Of a stretch of DNA of 64,000 nt, positions 50,033 to 62,249 are shown one piece after another (within the stretch, counting starts at the first letter, position 1; each line of letters opens with the position of its first letter). The stretch spans positions 12,763,756 through 12,827,755 of the forward strand of contig NC_052404.1 of the NCBI RefSeq assembly GCF_009389715.1, given 5' to 3'. The notes under the pieces were generated by a model, which was given only the letters and a program-made list of their open reading frames with translations, was not told where the DNA came from and did no database searches. The translations under genes were made by a program, and so were the position numbers. This DNA is from Phoenix dactylifera (Eukaryota > Streptophyta > Magnoliopsida > Arecales > Arecaceae).

Positions 50033-51486
50033 ACATGAAGGCAAAGGTATGTGTATATTAGTCAGAATTATTTTTCTAGTTTTGTAAGTCTTATTTTCTG
50101 GATATCAGCAGCTCAAGGTATTCCTCTTCTCTCCAATATTATTTTCTCTACTGTCTCTCGTATATAGTTTTCTTGTATCTATTACATTGAGGACAATGCA
50201 ATGTTTAAGTTGGGGGGAGGGAAGTATTTTGATTAAAAAAAAAAAAAATTTGCATTCTTTTCTAAGCAAATGCACATGTATTTTCATATTGAGTTTGTGC
50301 AACTATTACGGCAAGGAACACATGCATATTATGACTGATCAGAGACCTATTATTAGATCCCCGCACATGTACTTAATGATTATAGGAAGGCCTCAGGAGT
50401 TCATATTTGTTTAATGCATTTTTATTAAGCCGTATCTGTAAAAGAAGTACGAGTATCCTTGTCCGTACTATAAGGTTCATGATTTGGTTTTCACATAAAG
50501 ATAGAGGTTGAATACCCTGGCTAGATCACCTAAGTGCCTTATGTTCCGACCTTGGTTGACCTATAGTCACAATGCAGTCACGTTATATGGTTCAGTTTAC
50601 CTTCTCTATTTTGAAAAAAAAAAATTTAAAATAAATAAATAAATGAGGAGATGACAAGTCTAACCTCGTGGTGTAGTTTGGTTCGAGTAATTAAGCCCGA
50701 GGGGTGTTTTCACCTAATGCCTTGAGCCAACTGGATCAAGAGTCATTGGCCGAAAACTCGCTACATGGACCTTGCTAGAGCCTAAGGGGGTTGGACTATT
50801 GTAATCACCATATGTCTGAAAAAAGGAAAAAAAAAAAAACATGAATAGGGTTGGTCGGGCTGAACCCAGTGACATGTGGTAATGGCTGGTTTGACTCCAT
50901 TGTATTGGACCTTTGTGTACTTTGGATATTTAGTTGGGATTGATAGCTCTTTCTTTACATACGAACCATTCTTGACAATTTTAGACAACATGAGATATTC
51001 CGAAAATTTGATGGATCAGGCCCTAATAAACTGTAGTAAACACTTGTGAACTTGAGTAGTACACCTAAAATTCAAGCGGTACCATGTTGTGGTGGAGGTA
51101 TTAGTGCTCTAAGAAAGTCATCTGTTTATGCATACTACACTTCAGTATTACCCTTGCTTTGATAGTTGCCATGCTTGAAAAAAAATATATATCACGTGTG
51201 CATTGACTTAAATTTCATTATATATCATTTTATGAATGATGTTTGTGGGTAACATCACTGCAAACCCTCACGAGACAACACTCGTCCACTAGGGTAACCT
51301 AGAGGTTTAACGGCTTGTTGCACGTGCTAAGTGCAATCGTGATACCCTACGAAAGTGGGTACATATCTTAGTTTTATGTCTTTAACTTTAATAAAAAGTC
51401 AAATGATTGACCAACACTTTTTGTACTCTCATATTATTATTTGCTCGTTAATTGCTAGAGACTAGCAATAAGCTAGTTGGGGGGTG
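50033..51486 (+). other. Region between pol and the LTR in Athila copy 1; no env-like frame
   Basis: Some Athila relatives carry an envelope-like ORF here. I see only short frames and none with a membrane segment or known motif. It holds two purine tracts, an internal AAGTTGGGGGGAGGGAAG (50207-50224) and the terminal AGTTGGGGGGTG (51475-51486) beside the second LTR. Confidence 0.7.
51475..51486 (+). other. Polypurine tract of Athila copy 1
   Basis: AGTTGGGGGGTG abuts the second LTR at 51487. A very similar tract occurs about 1.27 kb earlier (50207-50224) and may act as an extra priming site. Confidence 0.7.
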
Positions 51487-53246
51487 TGATGAGAGCACAA
51501 AAGTGCGATTTACACATCACTTAAATTAGTATTACTGCTAATAAATAATGATAAAAGTGTTGCATTAATATTATATTTTTTTGAGGGGTGCAGGTTATCA
51601 TAAACTAGAGATAAAATGTACATTTGGTACAATTGGGTTCAGAAAGATGCATGGCCCCAAGACGTACGCACCCAATCTCACTATGGCGTGGTCGAACCTA
51701 TCATTTATCAAGCCCACAACCACAAATAGCAGTCAAGCCTAATCACACTGGAGCAACACTTGGCGACCATCCAGAGGGAACGAGCAATGAAACATCTAAG
51801 GAAAGATCATCCTAGAACTACACATCATCAACCTATGGCCTAGAGAATGATCAGCAGATGCTTGGCACGGTGGAGAGCATGCCATATTTCAGCCATCCAG
51901 ACATCCCGTTCGTTCGCTCATCCCAGCTTCGCAATTCAACCCTCCGCGAGTCCGAGTTTCATCCCCTGCATCCGTGAGCCAGCGTCTTTGGCGATTCTCC
52001 CAGATTCCACCTCACCAACGATCAACGCCCGCATCCAAGCTTCCGGATTCCCAGCATCCGCACGACGTCCACGTCCGCGATCACCTCCGGCATCCGTCTC
52101 GTCCGCGTTCTCCTCCTTCTCAGCCTCACAACCTGAGCATGTCCGCGATCACCTCCCAAGCATCCTCCCAAGCCCGTGAAACCTCCCAGCCGTCCGTGAT
52201 CAGCTCCCTTCCGGGCGTCCTCCAGATCGCGCTCCTCCACAGCGATCAGCGCCTCCCAGCCGTTCATAAGCCTCAACCCGCATCTCTGCGACCTCCTAGC
52301 AGTCCGCGATCAGCCCCGAGCCCGTGATCCCAGCTCCCGTATCAAGTCCCGAGCATCCCAGCCATTCCGCCTCCTCCATCGCGTCCGTTCTCAGCGCCGG
52401 ATCCGGCCGAGATCAGCTCCTCCAACGCCTCAGCCTCACGCGCCCAAGACCCAGCCGTTTGCCTCTAAAGCATTGATTCCAGCGCATTCCGAAGATCCAT
52501 GGAGGGAGAGAGTTGATTATAAAAGGTAGTCGGCTGAGAGGGAGGCGGGTTCTCATCGGGAAAATAGAGGAGCCTCTGCGATTGAAGGGAGGAGTTGGGC
52601 GGCGGCAGGGGAAAGAAAAGAGAAGAAGGAAACAGGGTATGCCCTGTTTCCGAAAAGAAAAAAAAGAAAAAAATAGGGAAGAGGTGATGTTTGTAATGAG
52701 AGCCTAATTCCTTTGGCAAAGGATGATGGATGAACCCTTGGCATGTTGCTTTCATCAAGTATACTCTAAACTTGTATTCTAATTGTTTAATATCCATTGG
52801 TATGATTTTGATTCTTGCTTACTCATCTATAAGATAGATCTTGTATGGTTTATATATATATTGATGCATGGATTGTTTTGATGCTTGATTTATCGTAGAC
52901 GTAATCGGCACGATAAATACTTGGATGTTGAATTCATGTTCTAAGATTGTATACTCCATGATTAGAACTATTTTATCATATTAATCCTTAATCAAGAATC
53001 GCCGAGTTTATTTATTGAAAGTAATATTGTTAAGGAGGATTCCGGATCCCTAGCCATCTCTATATTCTTGAACGTTGTTTAATCACATATTATTCTCTGC
53101 TTTTAATTTCTAAAGATTAACTAAAAATTACATCTGAAATTACGCTAATAATCCATATTTCGTTCCCTGAGGAATCGACCTCGGACTCCCGAGTTATATT
53201 ACTTGTGCGATTCTCCTGCACTTGGGAGAGCAATTTTATTTTTGCA
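51487..53246 (+). repeat. Athila-like LTR, second (shared) copy
   Basis: 1760 bp, with about six substitutions relative to 41663-43422. It is both the 3' LTR of copy 1 and the 5' LTR of copy 2, since a PBS and leader follow it. Confidence 0.88.
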
Positions 53247-54443
53247 CCAAGTTTTTGGCGCCGTTGCCGGAGAACGGCTGAGTTATTAGTATAATTTTAG
53301 ATTTAATTTTTACCTTAGTAGTTAGTATTTTTCTTTTGAAAAAAAAAAAATTGCATCTTTACTACTATTTTTAATTCCCTGCACAGTTTGCATCAAACTC
53401 TGATATCATAGAAATTAGCCGTCTGATTTGACTCAAATTTGGTCAGCTAGTGTAAGACACATTGTTCAATAATCGGAACGGTCTGATTGACATTCTGAGA
53501 CTTTTAAGACCATTAGATTAATATAAAACCTTGCTGCTTTTTACTTTGAATTTTCTGCATTTAATTTTTTTTAGAATCAGAATTTTATTGTTATTATATC
53601 TCATCAACCCTTGTTGCTAATTGAAAATTGATTAAAAAAAAAACTTTAAGAAAAGATCAAGGGTGATTATTCAAAACTAAAAAAAAAGAAAAGAAAAAAA
53701 AACCTAAAATTTTAAATTTCAAATTTCAAATTTCAGAATTCAAATTTCAGACTTCAACTCATAAAATTTTAAAAAAAAATAAATAAATAATTTGCTTGAT
53801 CACCTATTCAATGAAATTTAATGTCATGTCATAAAATATTAAAAAAAAAATATCTTGATTGTTGCATATAGTATAAGGCATCAGCATAAAATATTCTAAG
53901 GGCTGAACCCATTTAAAAAGATAAGGTCGGGATTTCATCACTCGTCCTTAGCCCAAAAATCACCCCAGTGCATAAATGTCCCAAGCTTAACTAAAATCAA
54001 CTAGACGTTGGCCCCTAAGGACATTCGAGCTCAATAGGACGAAGACCACCGAAAGTTGCACCAATTTCGCTCTGTGGCTTAGTTGATGTCTAGGCAAGCT
54101 TTGTCCCTATAAGGGAGACAGTTCATCTGTTCGAGGCAAGTGGGTTTTAAGTGGGACCTTTGCGAACGCATCGTGACCCCTCCACTTACCTGGGAGCTTA
54201 CCTGGTCAACTCGGTTCATTAGACCGGATTGGAGGCTTAGGTGCCCTCTTCAAACCAGTTAGGAGCTGTCCAGAAATTTAAGAAAAACATTAGAAATTGA
54301 GGTGTAATGTTTTGTTGCATGTTTGATTGTGAATAGGATTTTTGTTTTAGGATGTCGTTTTAGGGTATCTTTAGTTGGTACTTATATTTATTTATTTTTT
54401 TTAAAAAAAAAGAAAGAAAAAAAAAGAGAGGGAAATATTTTGC
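53247..54443 (+). other. PBS and untranslated leader of Athila copy 2
   Basis: The PBS is at 53256-53273. The rest matches 43450-44619 except for a few substitutions and A-run length changes. Confidence 0.78.
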
Positions 54444-55709
54444 ATGTTAAAGTGGAATAGGGACGACACCGGTCGATTAAGTCGTACAACTTTAGATCAT
54501 CCCTTAGGACATACCTCTGAAATTCCTTCACAATATCTCACACCTTGTGAGATGGCTGATCTAAATGAAGATGCGGGGAGTCACCACAATCGAGAACGAG
54601 AACCCCATGTTATGACTCTAAGACAATACCTACAACCGGCTAGGACTAGTCAACCATCATGCATAATTTTTCCTGATAATGTAGGACATTTTGACATCAA
54701 ACCCGGGGTAATTCAATTACTGCCCAAGTTTCACGGGTTAGAATCCGAGAGTCCGTATCTTCATTTAAAAGATTTTGAAGAATTGAGTATTACATTTAGA
54801 GTGCCAAACGTCACCGAGGATGTCCTCAAATTGACATTGTTCCCTTTCTCTCTAAAGGATAAGGCCAAAACATGGCTAAACTCTTTGCGACCTAGATCAA
54901 TAAGAAATTGGCAAGATATGCAGAGAGAATTTTTAAAGAAGTTCTTCCCCACACAAAGGACCAACTTTTTGAAGAGACATATCAGCAATTTCCAACAAAA
55001 AGATAATGAAACATTTTATGAATGTTGGGAAAGATTTAAAGACCTTCTTCTCTCATGCCCTCATCACGGGTTCGAAACTTGGAGAACCATTAGCTTCTTT
55101 TATGAAGGTTTATCTCCACAGTTGAAACAGTTTGTAGAGACCATGTGCAATGGTAGATTTTTAGAAAAACACCCTGATGAGGCATGGGAGTATTTGGATT
55201 CCCTTGCTGAGACTGCCCAACTTTGGGATAACGGGGATAGAAACAACAAGTCTTTGCCTAAGCCTACTAGCTCTGTACAGGGAGGCCTTTACAACCTCAG
55301 AACTGAGGATGATCTTCATGCTAAAATGGCAGCCCTCACTAGGAAGGTAGAAGAAATTGAGCTTAGGAAGGTTGAGCCTGTCAAAACTATAGAGCTTAGA
55401 AATGAGTGTTGTGGCATCTGCGATATGTCGGGTCATACCACTACAGATTGCCCCACCATACCGGCATTCAAAGAAGTCTTGCACGATCAAGCAAATGCTA
55501 TGAACTCCTACCAAAAGCCTTATAACAATCCATACTCAAATACCTATAACCCTGGTTGGAAGAATCATCCAAACTTTAGGTGGAGAAACGATCATCCTCA
55601 ACAGTCACACCATTCAGCTCCTCCACCTGCACATCCTACTTTTGCATCACCACCCTCTCAAAAGCCAAATATCGAGGATACCTTGCAATCCATACAAACT
55701 TTTCTATAA
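54444..55709 (+). pseudogene. Athila-like gag, copy 2, ended by a premature stop
   Basis: It is nearly identical to the first 421 codons of copy 1, including the gag domain and the CCHC knuckle. It ends at TAA (55707-55709) where copy 1 has a CAA glutamine codon, in the linker before the protease. The frame continues unchanged after the stop (see 55710-58860). Confidence 0.88.
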
Positions 55710-58700
55710 GGTCAAGCTAATATCAATGCTCAAAATACTCGAAATTTTGAAGACATAAGGAACCAATTGTCAATGTTGACTACCGTCCTAAGTACCCAAG
55801 AGAAGGGTAAGCTTCCAGCTCAACCCCAACCTAACCCACAAGTGCACGGTAGTAATAATACAGCTCCTTCTAGTTCGCATACAGAGCATGCAAAGAGCAT
55901 CATGACTTTGCGTAATGGGAAAGTCATTGATCAACCCGTCCCATTGAGACCGCAGGTCACTTCTGATTCTGATGCTCCCAAAGTTGATGAAAGGGATAAA
56001 GAAGAAGTTGAGGTCCCAACTTCTACTAAGAAAGTTGAATGTCCTTTTCCTCCACCTTTTCCACAACGGTTAAAGCCGTTGCAAAAGCTCGAACCTAATT
56101 CTGAAATTCTTGAGCTTTTTAAACAAGTAAAGATCAACATACCTCTTCTTGATGCAATCAAACAAGTACCCTCATATGCCAAATTTTTGAAGGACTTGTG
56201 TACTGTCAAACGCCGATTAAATGTTAAAAAGAAGGCATTTTTAACTGAAAATGTGAGTGCTATATTGCAGCACAACATTCTCCCTAAATATAAAGATCCA
56301 GGTTGCCCAACCATTTCATGCATCATAGGCGACTTTAGGATAGAGCGAGCATTGTTAGATTTAGGGGCAAGTGTGAATTTGTTGCCATATTCTGTATATG
56401 AGCAACTTGGTTTAGGTGAGTTGAAGCCAACCTCCGTCACTTTGCAATTAGCTGACAGGTCAGTTAAAATTCCAAGGGGGATTATCGAGGATGTATTAGT
56501 CCAAGTAGACAAGTTCTACTTTCCTGTCGATTTTATCGTATTGGACACACATCCGGCTTCGAACTCACAGTCTCAGATTCCGGTCATTTTAGGACGTCCA
56601 TTCCTTGCGACTTCTAATGCATTAATTAATTGTAGGAATGGCGTCATGAAGCTTTCTTTTGGTAACATGACCTTAGAACTGAACATTTTTAATGTGTGCA
56701 AACAACCTAATGATCCCGAAGAGAGTAAGGAGGTTGATTGGGTTGAAACTATCGCGGAGGAATATTTGTTAGCTGAAGCATTTAACGATCCATCCGGCGA
56801 TAGTTTAATTGATTGGTGTTCTAATGGCACCAATAAAGATGATTTGTTGGTCAAACCGAGTATGAATTTTTCGAACGCCATGATGATCAATGGGTGGAGA
56901 CCAAAAGTAGAAAAATTTGAACAGTTGCCACCTCGAGAAACGAAAATAATACCATCCCATGAGCAAGCACCCAAGCTCGAATTGAAACCCTTACCAAAGG
57001 AACTTAAGTATGCATTTCTTGGACCCGAGGATACTTTTCCTGTAATTATCTCGTCTGAACTTGATCATATCCAAGAAAGAAAATTACTTGGTGCTCTAAA
57101 AAATCATAAGGGAGCCTTAGGGTGGTCTATTGCCGACTTGAAGGGAATTAGCCCCTTAATTTGCACGCACCGAATATATTTGGAGGACAATGCCAAAACC
57201 ACAAGGCAAATGCAACGAAGGTTAAATCCTACGATGAGAGATGTGGTTAAGGCAGAAGTCCTCAAGTTGCTTGATGTGGGTATTATTTACCCAATTTCCG
57301 ATAGCAAGTGGGTAAGCCCTACTCAAGTTGTTCCTAAGAAGTCGGGTTTGACGGTAGTAGAAAATGAACAAGGTGAACTAGTTCCAACTCGTGTCCCGAC
57401 GAGTTGGCGCATGTGTGTTGACTACCGAAAGCTGAATTTAGTCACACGAAAGGATCACTTTCCTCTACCCTTCCTAGACCAAGTATTGGAGAGGGTTGCA
57501 GGGCATGATTTCTATTGTTTTCTTGATGGCTATTCGGGATATTATCAAATTAAAATTTCACCAGAAGATCAAGAGAAGACTACCTTTACTTGTCCTTTTG
57601 GCACATTTGCTTTCCGACGAATGCTATTTGGGTTGTGTAATGCACCCGCAACATTTCAAAGATGCATGCTCAGCATTTTTGAAGACATGAACGAAAAATT
57701 TTTGGAAGTGTTCATGGATGACTTCTCCATTTTTGGTGACTCATTTGATGATTGCCTGTCACATTTACAAGCAGTCTTAGCTCGATGTATAGAAAAGAAT
57801 TTGATACTGAATTGGGAGAAATGCCACTTCATGGTGCCAAAGGGAATTGTCCTAGGACACATTGTTTCATCAAAAGGAATGGAAGTAGATAGAGCTAAGA
57901 CTGATTTAATTGCTAAGCTACCTGCACCCAAGACAGTTAGAGATGTCAGATCATTTTTGGGTCATGCCGGATTCTATAGGAGGTTCATTAAGGACTTTAG
58001 TGTCATAGCTCGACCATTATGTAACCTCCTATCCCTTGATACACCGTTCAATTGGACTGAAACCTGTCAGGAGGCATTCGAAAAGTTGAAGTCTATGCTT
58101 AGCACTGCACCCATCGTGCAACCACCCGATTGGTCATTACCTTTTGAGATTATGTGCGACGCTAGCGACTATGCAATAGGAGCTGTCCTAGGACAACGCA
58201 AGGATAATAAGCCATATGTCATTTACTATGCAAGCAAAACCTTAAACGATGCTCAAATGAATTACACCACCACCGAGAAGGAATTGCTTGCAGTAGTATT
58301 TGCCTTAGATAAATTTCGCTTTTATATCCTTGGTGCTCCTATTGTTATCTTCACAGACCATGCAGCGTTAAAATATTTGTTGGATAAGAAAGAGGCCAAA
58401 CCACGTTTAATACGATGGATACTTCTACTCCAAGAATTTGACATCACTATTAAAGATAAAAAGGGAGTAGAGAATGTGGTTGCTGACCATTTATCACGGC
58501 TAGTTTTTCATGATTCAATGCCACAATTTTCCATCAAGGACTCATTCCCTGAAAAGCAGTTGTTTGCACTTTCTAGTATGCCATGGTATGCAGATATTGT
58601 AAATTTTCTTGTTACAAACCGGATGCCAGAGCATTGGGGGTCGACAGATAGAAAAATTTTCTTGCGCGAAGTAAAAAATTATTACTATGACGATCCCTAT

Positions 58701-58860
58701 TTATTTAAATATTGCAACGATCAAATCCTTAGACGATGCATACCGGATCATGATATACAAAGCGTACTTTCTTTCTGCCATACTGATGCTTGCGGTGGAC
58801 ACTTTGCCTCTAAGAAAACTGTTGCAAAGGTCTTGCAATGTGGTTTCTATTGGCCTACTC
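55710..58860 (+). pseudogene. Athila-like protease-RT-RNase H and truncated integrase, copy 2
   Basis: It continues the copy 2 gag frame past the TAA. Unlike copy 1 it keeps the 17 bases after the protease, so protease, RT (FMDDFSIFG) and RNase H are in one frame. Integrase is cut off just after the first half of its zinc site (HTDACGGH … GFYWPT). From about 58860 the DNA belongs to the Tat-like element on the other strand. The integrase core, 3' region and 3' LTR of copy 2 are absent. Confidence 0.88.
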
Positions 58861-61800
58861 TCTGAAACGAGCATTGTCGAACTGACTGCCGTTGTCTGAT
58901 ATGAGGATGTGGGAAAGCCCGAATCTACAGATTATGAACTTCCAAACGAAGTCCCGCATCTTCTGCTCGGTGATCCGGGCCACTGGCTCGGCCTCGACCC
59001 ACTTCGTGAAGTAATCAATGGAGACGATCAGAAATTTCCTCTGCCCAGTCGCCAAGGGGAACAGTCTCAGGATATCAATTCCCCATTGAGCGAATGGCCA
59101 GGGGAAACTGATTGAGGTCAAGGGGGCTGAAGGTCGGCGCTGGATGTTGGCATTCCTCTGGCACCGGTCGCATCTCCGAACAAAATCCAGCGCATCCTTC
59201 TGGAGTGTTGGCCAATAGTATCCCTGGCGCAAAATTTTGTATGCCAGTGCTCGGCTTCCCAAATGGTTTCCGCAGATGCCTTCGTGGACTTCACGCATTG
59301 CATAATCCGCCTCCGACGGGCGGAGACACCTGAGGAGGGGAGAGGTAAAAGATCTTCTGTAGAGCTTGCCTTTATACAGTATGAATCTCGAGGCTAGGCG
59401 CTTGACTCGACGAGCCTCACGCTCATCGTTGGGGAGGACTTCATTCTGTAGGTAGCTAACGAGCTCATCCATCCAGCTTGGCTCAACGTCGATACAAAGA
59501 GTTGGTTCGGGCTCCTTTATGCTGGGGATCTGGAGGTACTCTAGTGTCGCCGCTTTTGGAAGCTCGCTCATGCGGGAGGACGCCAGTTTTGATAATTGGT
59601 CCGCTTTGAGATTCTCCGACCTGGCAATATGTTGGATGTGGAAGGAACCCAGAGTCGAAGTGAGGTGTCGCACCTTCTGGAGATATTTTTGCATTGTCGG
59701 CTCCCTTACTTCGAAGTCCCCCAAAATTTGGCTCACAACCAATTGGGAGTCGCTGAAGGCCTTCAAGTTCTCGACCTTCAACTCTCTAGCCAGTTTAAGC
59801 CCGGCTATGAGTGCCTCATATTCCGCCGCATTATTCGAGGCGGAAAATTCGAGGCGCAGAGCTTGTTCCGCGATCACCCCATCCGGGCTGGCGAGGATGA
59901 GGCCAGCTCCGCTATCCCCCGAGGTTGAGGAGCCGTCCACATGTAAGGTCCATAGCTGCTCCGAAGGCCCCTCCGCCGTAGGTGCGGGCTCAGGTTTGTC
60001 TGGCACGGTACACTCCACGATGAAGTCAGCCAGCGCTTGGGCTTTGATTGATGGCCTCGGACGATACTCGAGGTCAAACTTCCCGAGCTCGACCGCCCAC
60101 TTCGTGATCCGACCAGCTCGATCTGATCGCTGGAGGACCTGCTTTATTGGCTGGTCAGTCAACACGGCCACCGTGTGAGCTTGAAAATAAGGCCGGAGCC
60201 TTCGAGCTGAGACGACCAGGGCAAAGACGGTCTTTTCCAGTTTGGAGTATTGGGTCTCAGCATCCCTCAAAACCCGGCTGGTGTAATATACCGGCTTTTG
60301 AAGCTTGCTCTCCTCTCGAACCAGGACCAAGCTCATTGCTACGGGAGAAATGTCTAAGTATAGGTAGAGAAGCTCGCCCTACTGAGGCTTCGTAAGCAGT
60401 GGAGGAGAAGCGAGAAGGCGCTTGAGCTCTTCGAAGGCTTGCTGGCATTCTGCCGACCACAAAAAGTTCTTTGGCTTCTTGAGAGCTGCAAAGAATGGAA
60501 GGCAGCGCTCGGCTGACCGGAAGACGAATCTTCCGAGAGTTGCAACTCGGCCTGTAAGCCATTGTACTTTGACTGTCCTTGGGGGCGTCATCTCTTGGAG
60601 CGCTCGGATCTTCTCAAAATTGGTCTCGATTCCCCGCTGTGTAATTACAAAGCCAAGAAACTTGCCCGAGGTGACTCCGAACGCACATTTGGCAGGATTG
60701 AGCTTCATCCGGTACCTTCGGAGTGTAGAGAATGCCTCGTTGAGGTCGGTCACATGATCTTGCGCCATTCGGCTTTTCACCAACATGTCATCAACATAGA
60801 TCTCCATGTTTCGGCCCATTTGGTCTTTAAAAATTTGGTTGATTAGCCGCTGATAAGTCACTCCAGCATTCTTTAGGCCGAAAGGCATTACTCTGTAGCA
60901 GTAGGTGCCCCCGTCGGTGATGAAGGCTGTCTTCTCTTCATCCTCCAGTGCCATCCGGATCTGGTTGTACCCTGAGAATGCGTCCATGAAAGATAGTAGT
61001 TTGTGCCCCGAGGTGGAATCCACGAGCCGGTCGATGCTAGGGAGTGGAAAGCTATCTTTTGGATAGGCCTTGTTCAAGTCAGTGTAGTCCACACACATGC
61101 GCCATTTTCCGCTAGTCTTTCTGACGAGGACCACATTAGCGAGCCACTCCGGATAGGATATTTCCCGGATGAAACCGGCCCGGAGGAGTTTGTCAACCTC
61201 CTCAGCCGCTGCTCGTTGCATTCTGGGGCGGCGCTTCGCTTCTTCTGCCGCACGGGCTTACAGGTTGGCTTCACTTGAAGTCGGTGGACCGCTACCTCTG
61301 GATCTATCCCTGGCATGTCGGCGGGCGACCAGGCGAAAATGTCCCTATTGGCCCGCAAGAAGTTGACGAGGCGATCCCTCTCGAGGGCATCAAGGCCGGA
61401 GCCGACCTGCACAGTTAGTTCGGGGCAGTTTTCACGTAGAGGAATTTGTATGAGTAACTCACTAGGCTCCACTCGCTTTTTTCGAGGGCCATCTCGTGCT
61501 TCCAAGGCTTCGACCGAGGGGCCGTGTTCCGGCGCCGAGGCTGACGCCTTGGTTGGTTGCTTTGCTCCGTAGGTCGCCATGTAGCACCGCCTTGCTACCG
61601 CCTGGTCCCCACAGACTTCGCCGACCCCTTGGTTGGTGGGGAACCGCATAAGCAGATGGAAAGTTGAGACCACGGTCCGAAGAGCGTTGAGCCCTAGTCT
61701 TCCAAGTATAGCGTTGTAGGCCGAGGGCAAACGCACCACGAGGAAGTTCGTCCTCACGGTACTTTCTTGGGGGGCGAGTCCGACCGTAACTAGGAGATCG

Positions 61801-62213
61801 ACCTCGCCCTCTACTGGGACTGAGTCTCCAATAAATCCGACTAGCGGAGCATTTATTCTCCGCAACTGCTTTTCTGTCATCCCCATTTTAGAGTAGGTAT
61901 CGAGATACAGAATATTTGCCGAGCTTCTATTATCTATTAGGACACGCTTTACATCAAATTTATTTACAATCATGGAGATGACCACTGCATCGTCGTGGGG
62001 AGTCTCGACTCCCTCTAGGTCCTCATTCGAGAAAGAGATGACTTCAGAAGTACGGGGGCGCTTTGAAAGAAGCCTTTCCCCAGCTGGTTCTCCGACTGGG
62101 GCCCCCCAGTCTATGGTGTTGATGGTGCCAGCTATGGGTTTGTTAGCATTCGGCTCGGCATCTTCCACTGGTCTTTTTTCTTCACGCCGGTTACGCACGA
62201 ACCGGTTGAGCAC
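58861..62213 (-). pseudogene. Tat-like protease-RT-RNase H-aRNH-integrase, multiply broken
   Basis: From 62213 downward: protease-like segment (VLIDNRSSANILYLDTYSKMG, where the usual Gly after Asn reads Arg); frameshift around 61210-61260; RT with WRMCVDYTDLNKA and catalytic YVDDMLVKS (61221-60382); in-frame TAG at 60379-60381; first RNase H (YYTSRVL, LTDQPIKQVL); then a second, archaeal-type RNase H (LHVDGSSTSGDSGAGLIL, NNAAEYEALIAGL, FSDSQLVVSQI), the hallmark of the Tat lineage. Integrase follows with its zinc site (HEGICGNH … CDRCQR), WGIDIL and ISDNGSQFD, and is cut off at 58860 before the catalytic Glu. It has no coding capacity left as a whole. Confidence 0.88.
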
Positions 62214-62249
62214 TTCTCGGCGAATGAGTGCCTCGATCTCGTCCCGGAG

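Larger units (their letters stand above)
41663..58860 (+). mobile_element. Tandem Athila-like Ty3/gypsy block: LTR-internal-LTR-truncated internal
   Basis: Two LTRs of equal length (41663-43422 and 51487-53246, 1760 bp each, about 6 differences) are each followed by a tRNA-Asp-type PBS and a full gag-protease-RT-RNase H region. Copy 1 also has complete integrase and the 3' region. Copy 2 stops inside integrase at about 58860, where Tat sequence begins on the opposite strand. The DLGAS-type protease, the PBS and the overall order fit Athila. No third LTR is present, so this is a tandem array sharing its central LTR, truncated on the right. Confidence 0.9.

Noticed and set aside
50033-51486. 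Possible envelope-like ORF of the Athila element
   Set aside because: Only frames under 80 codons exist here, with no membrane segment. The region appears non-coding.
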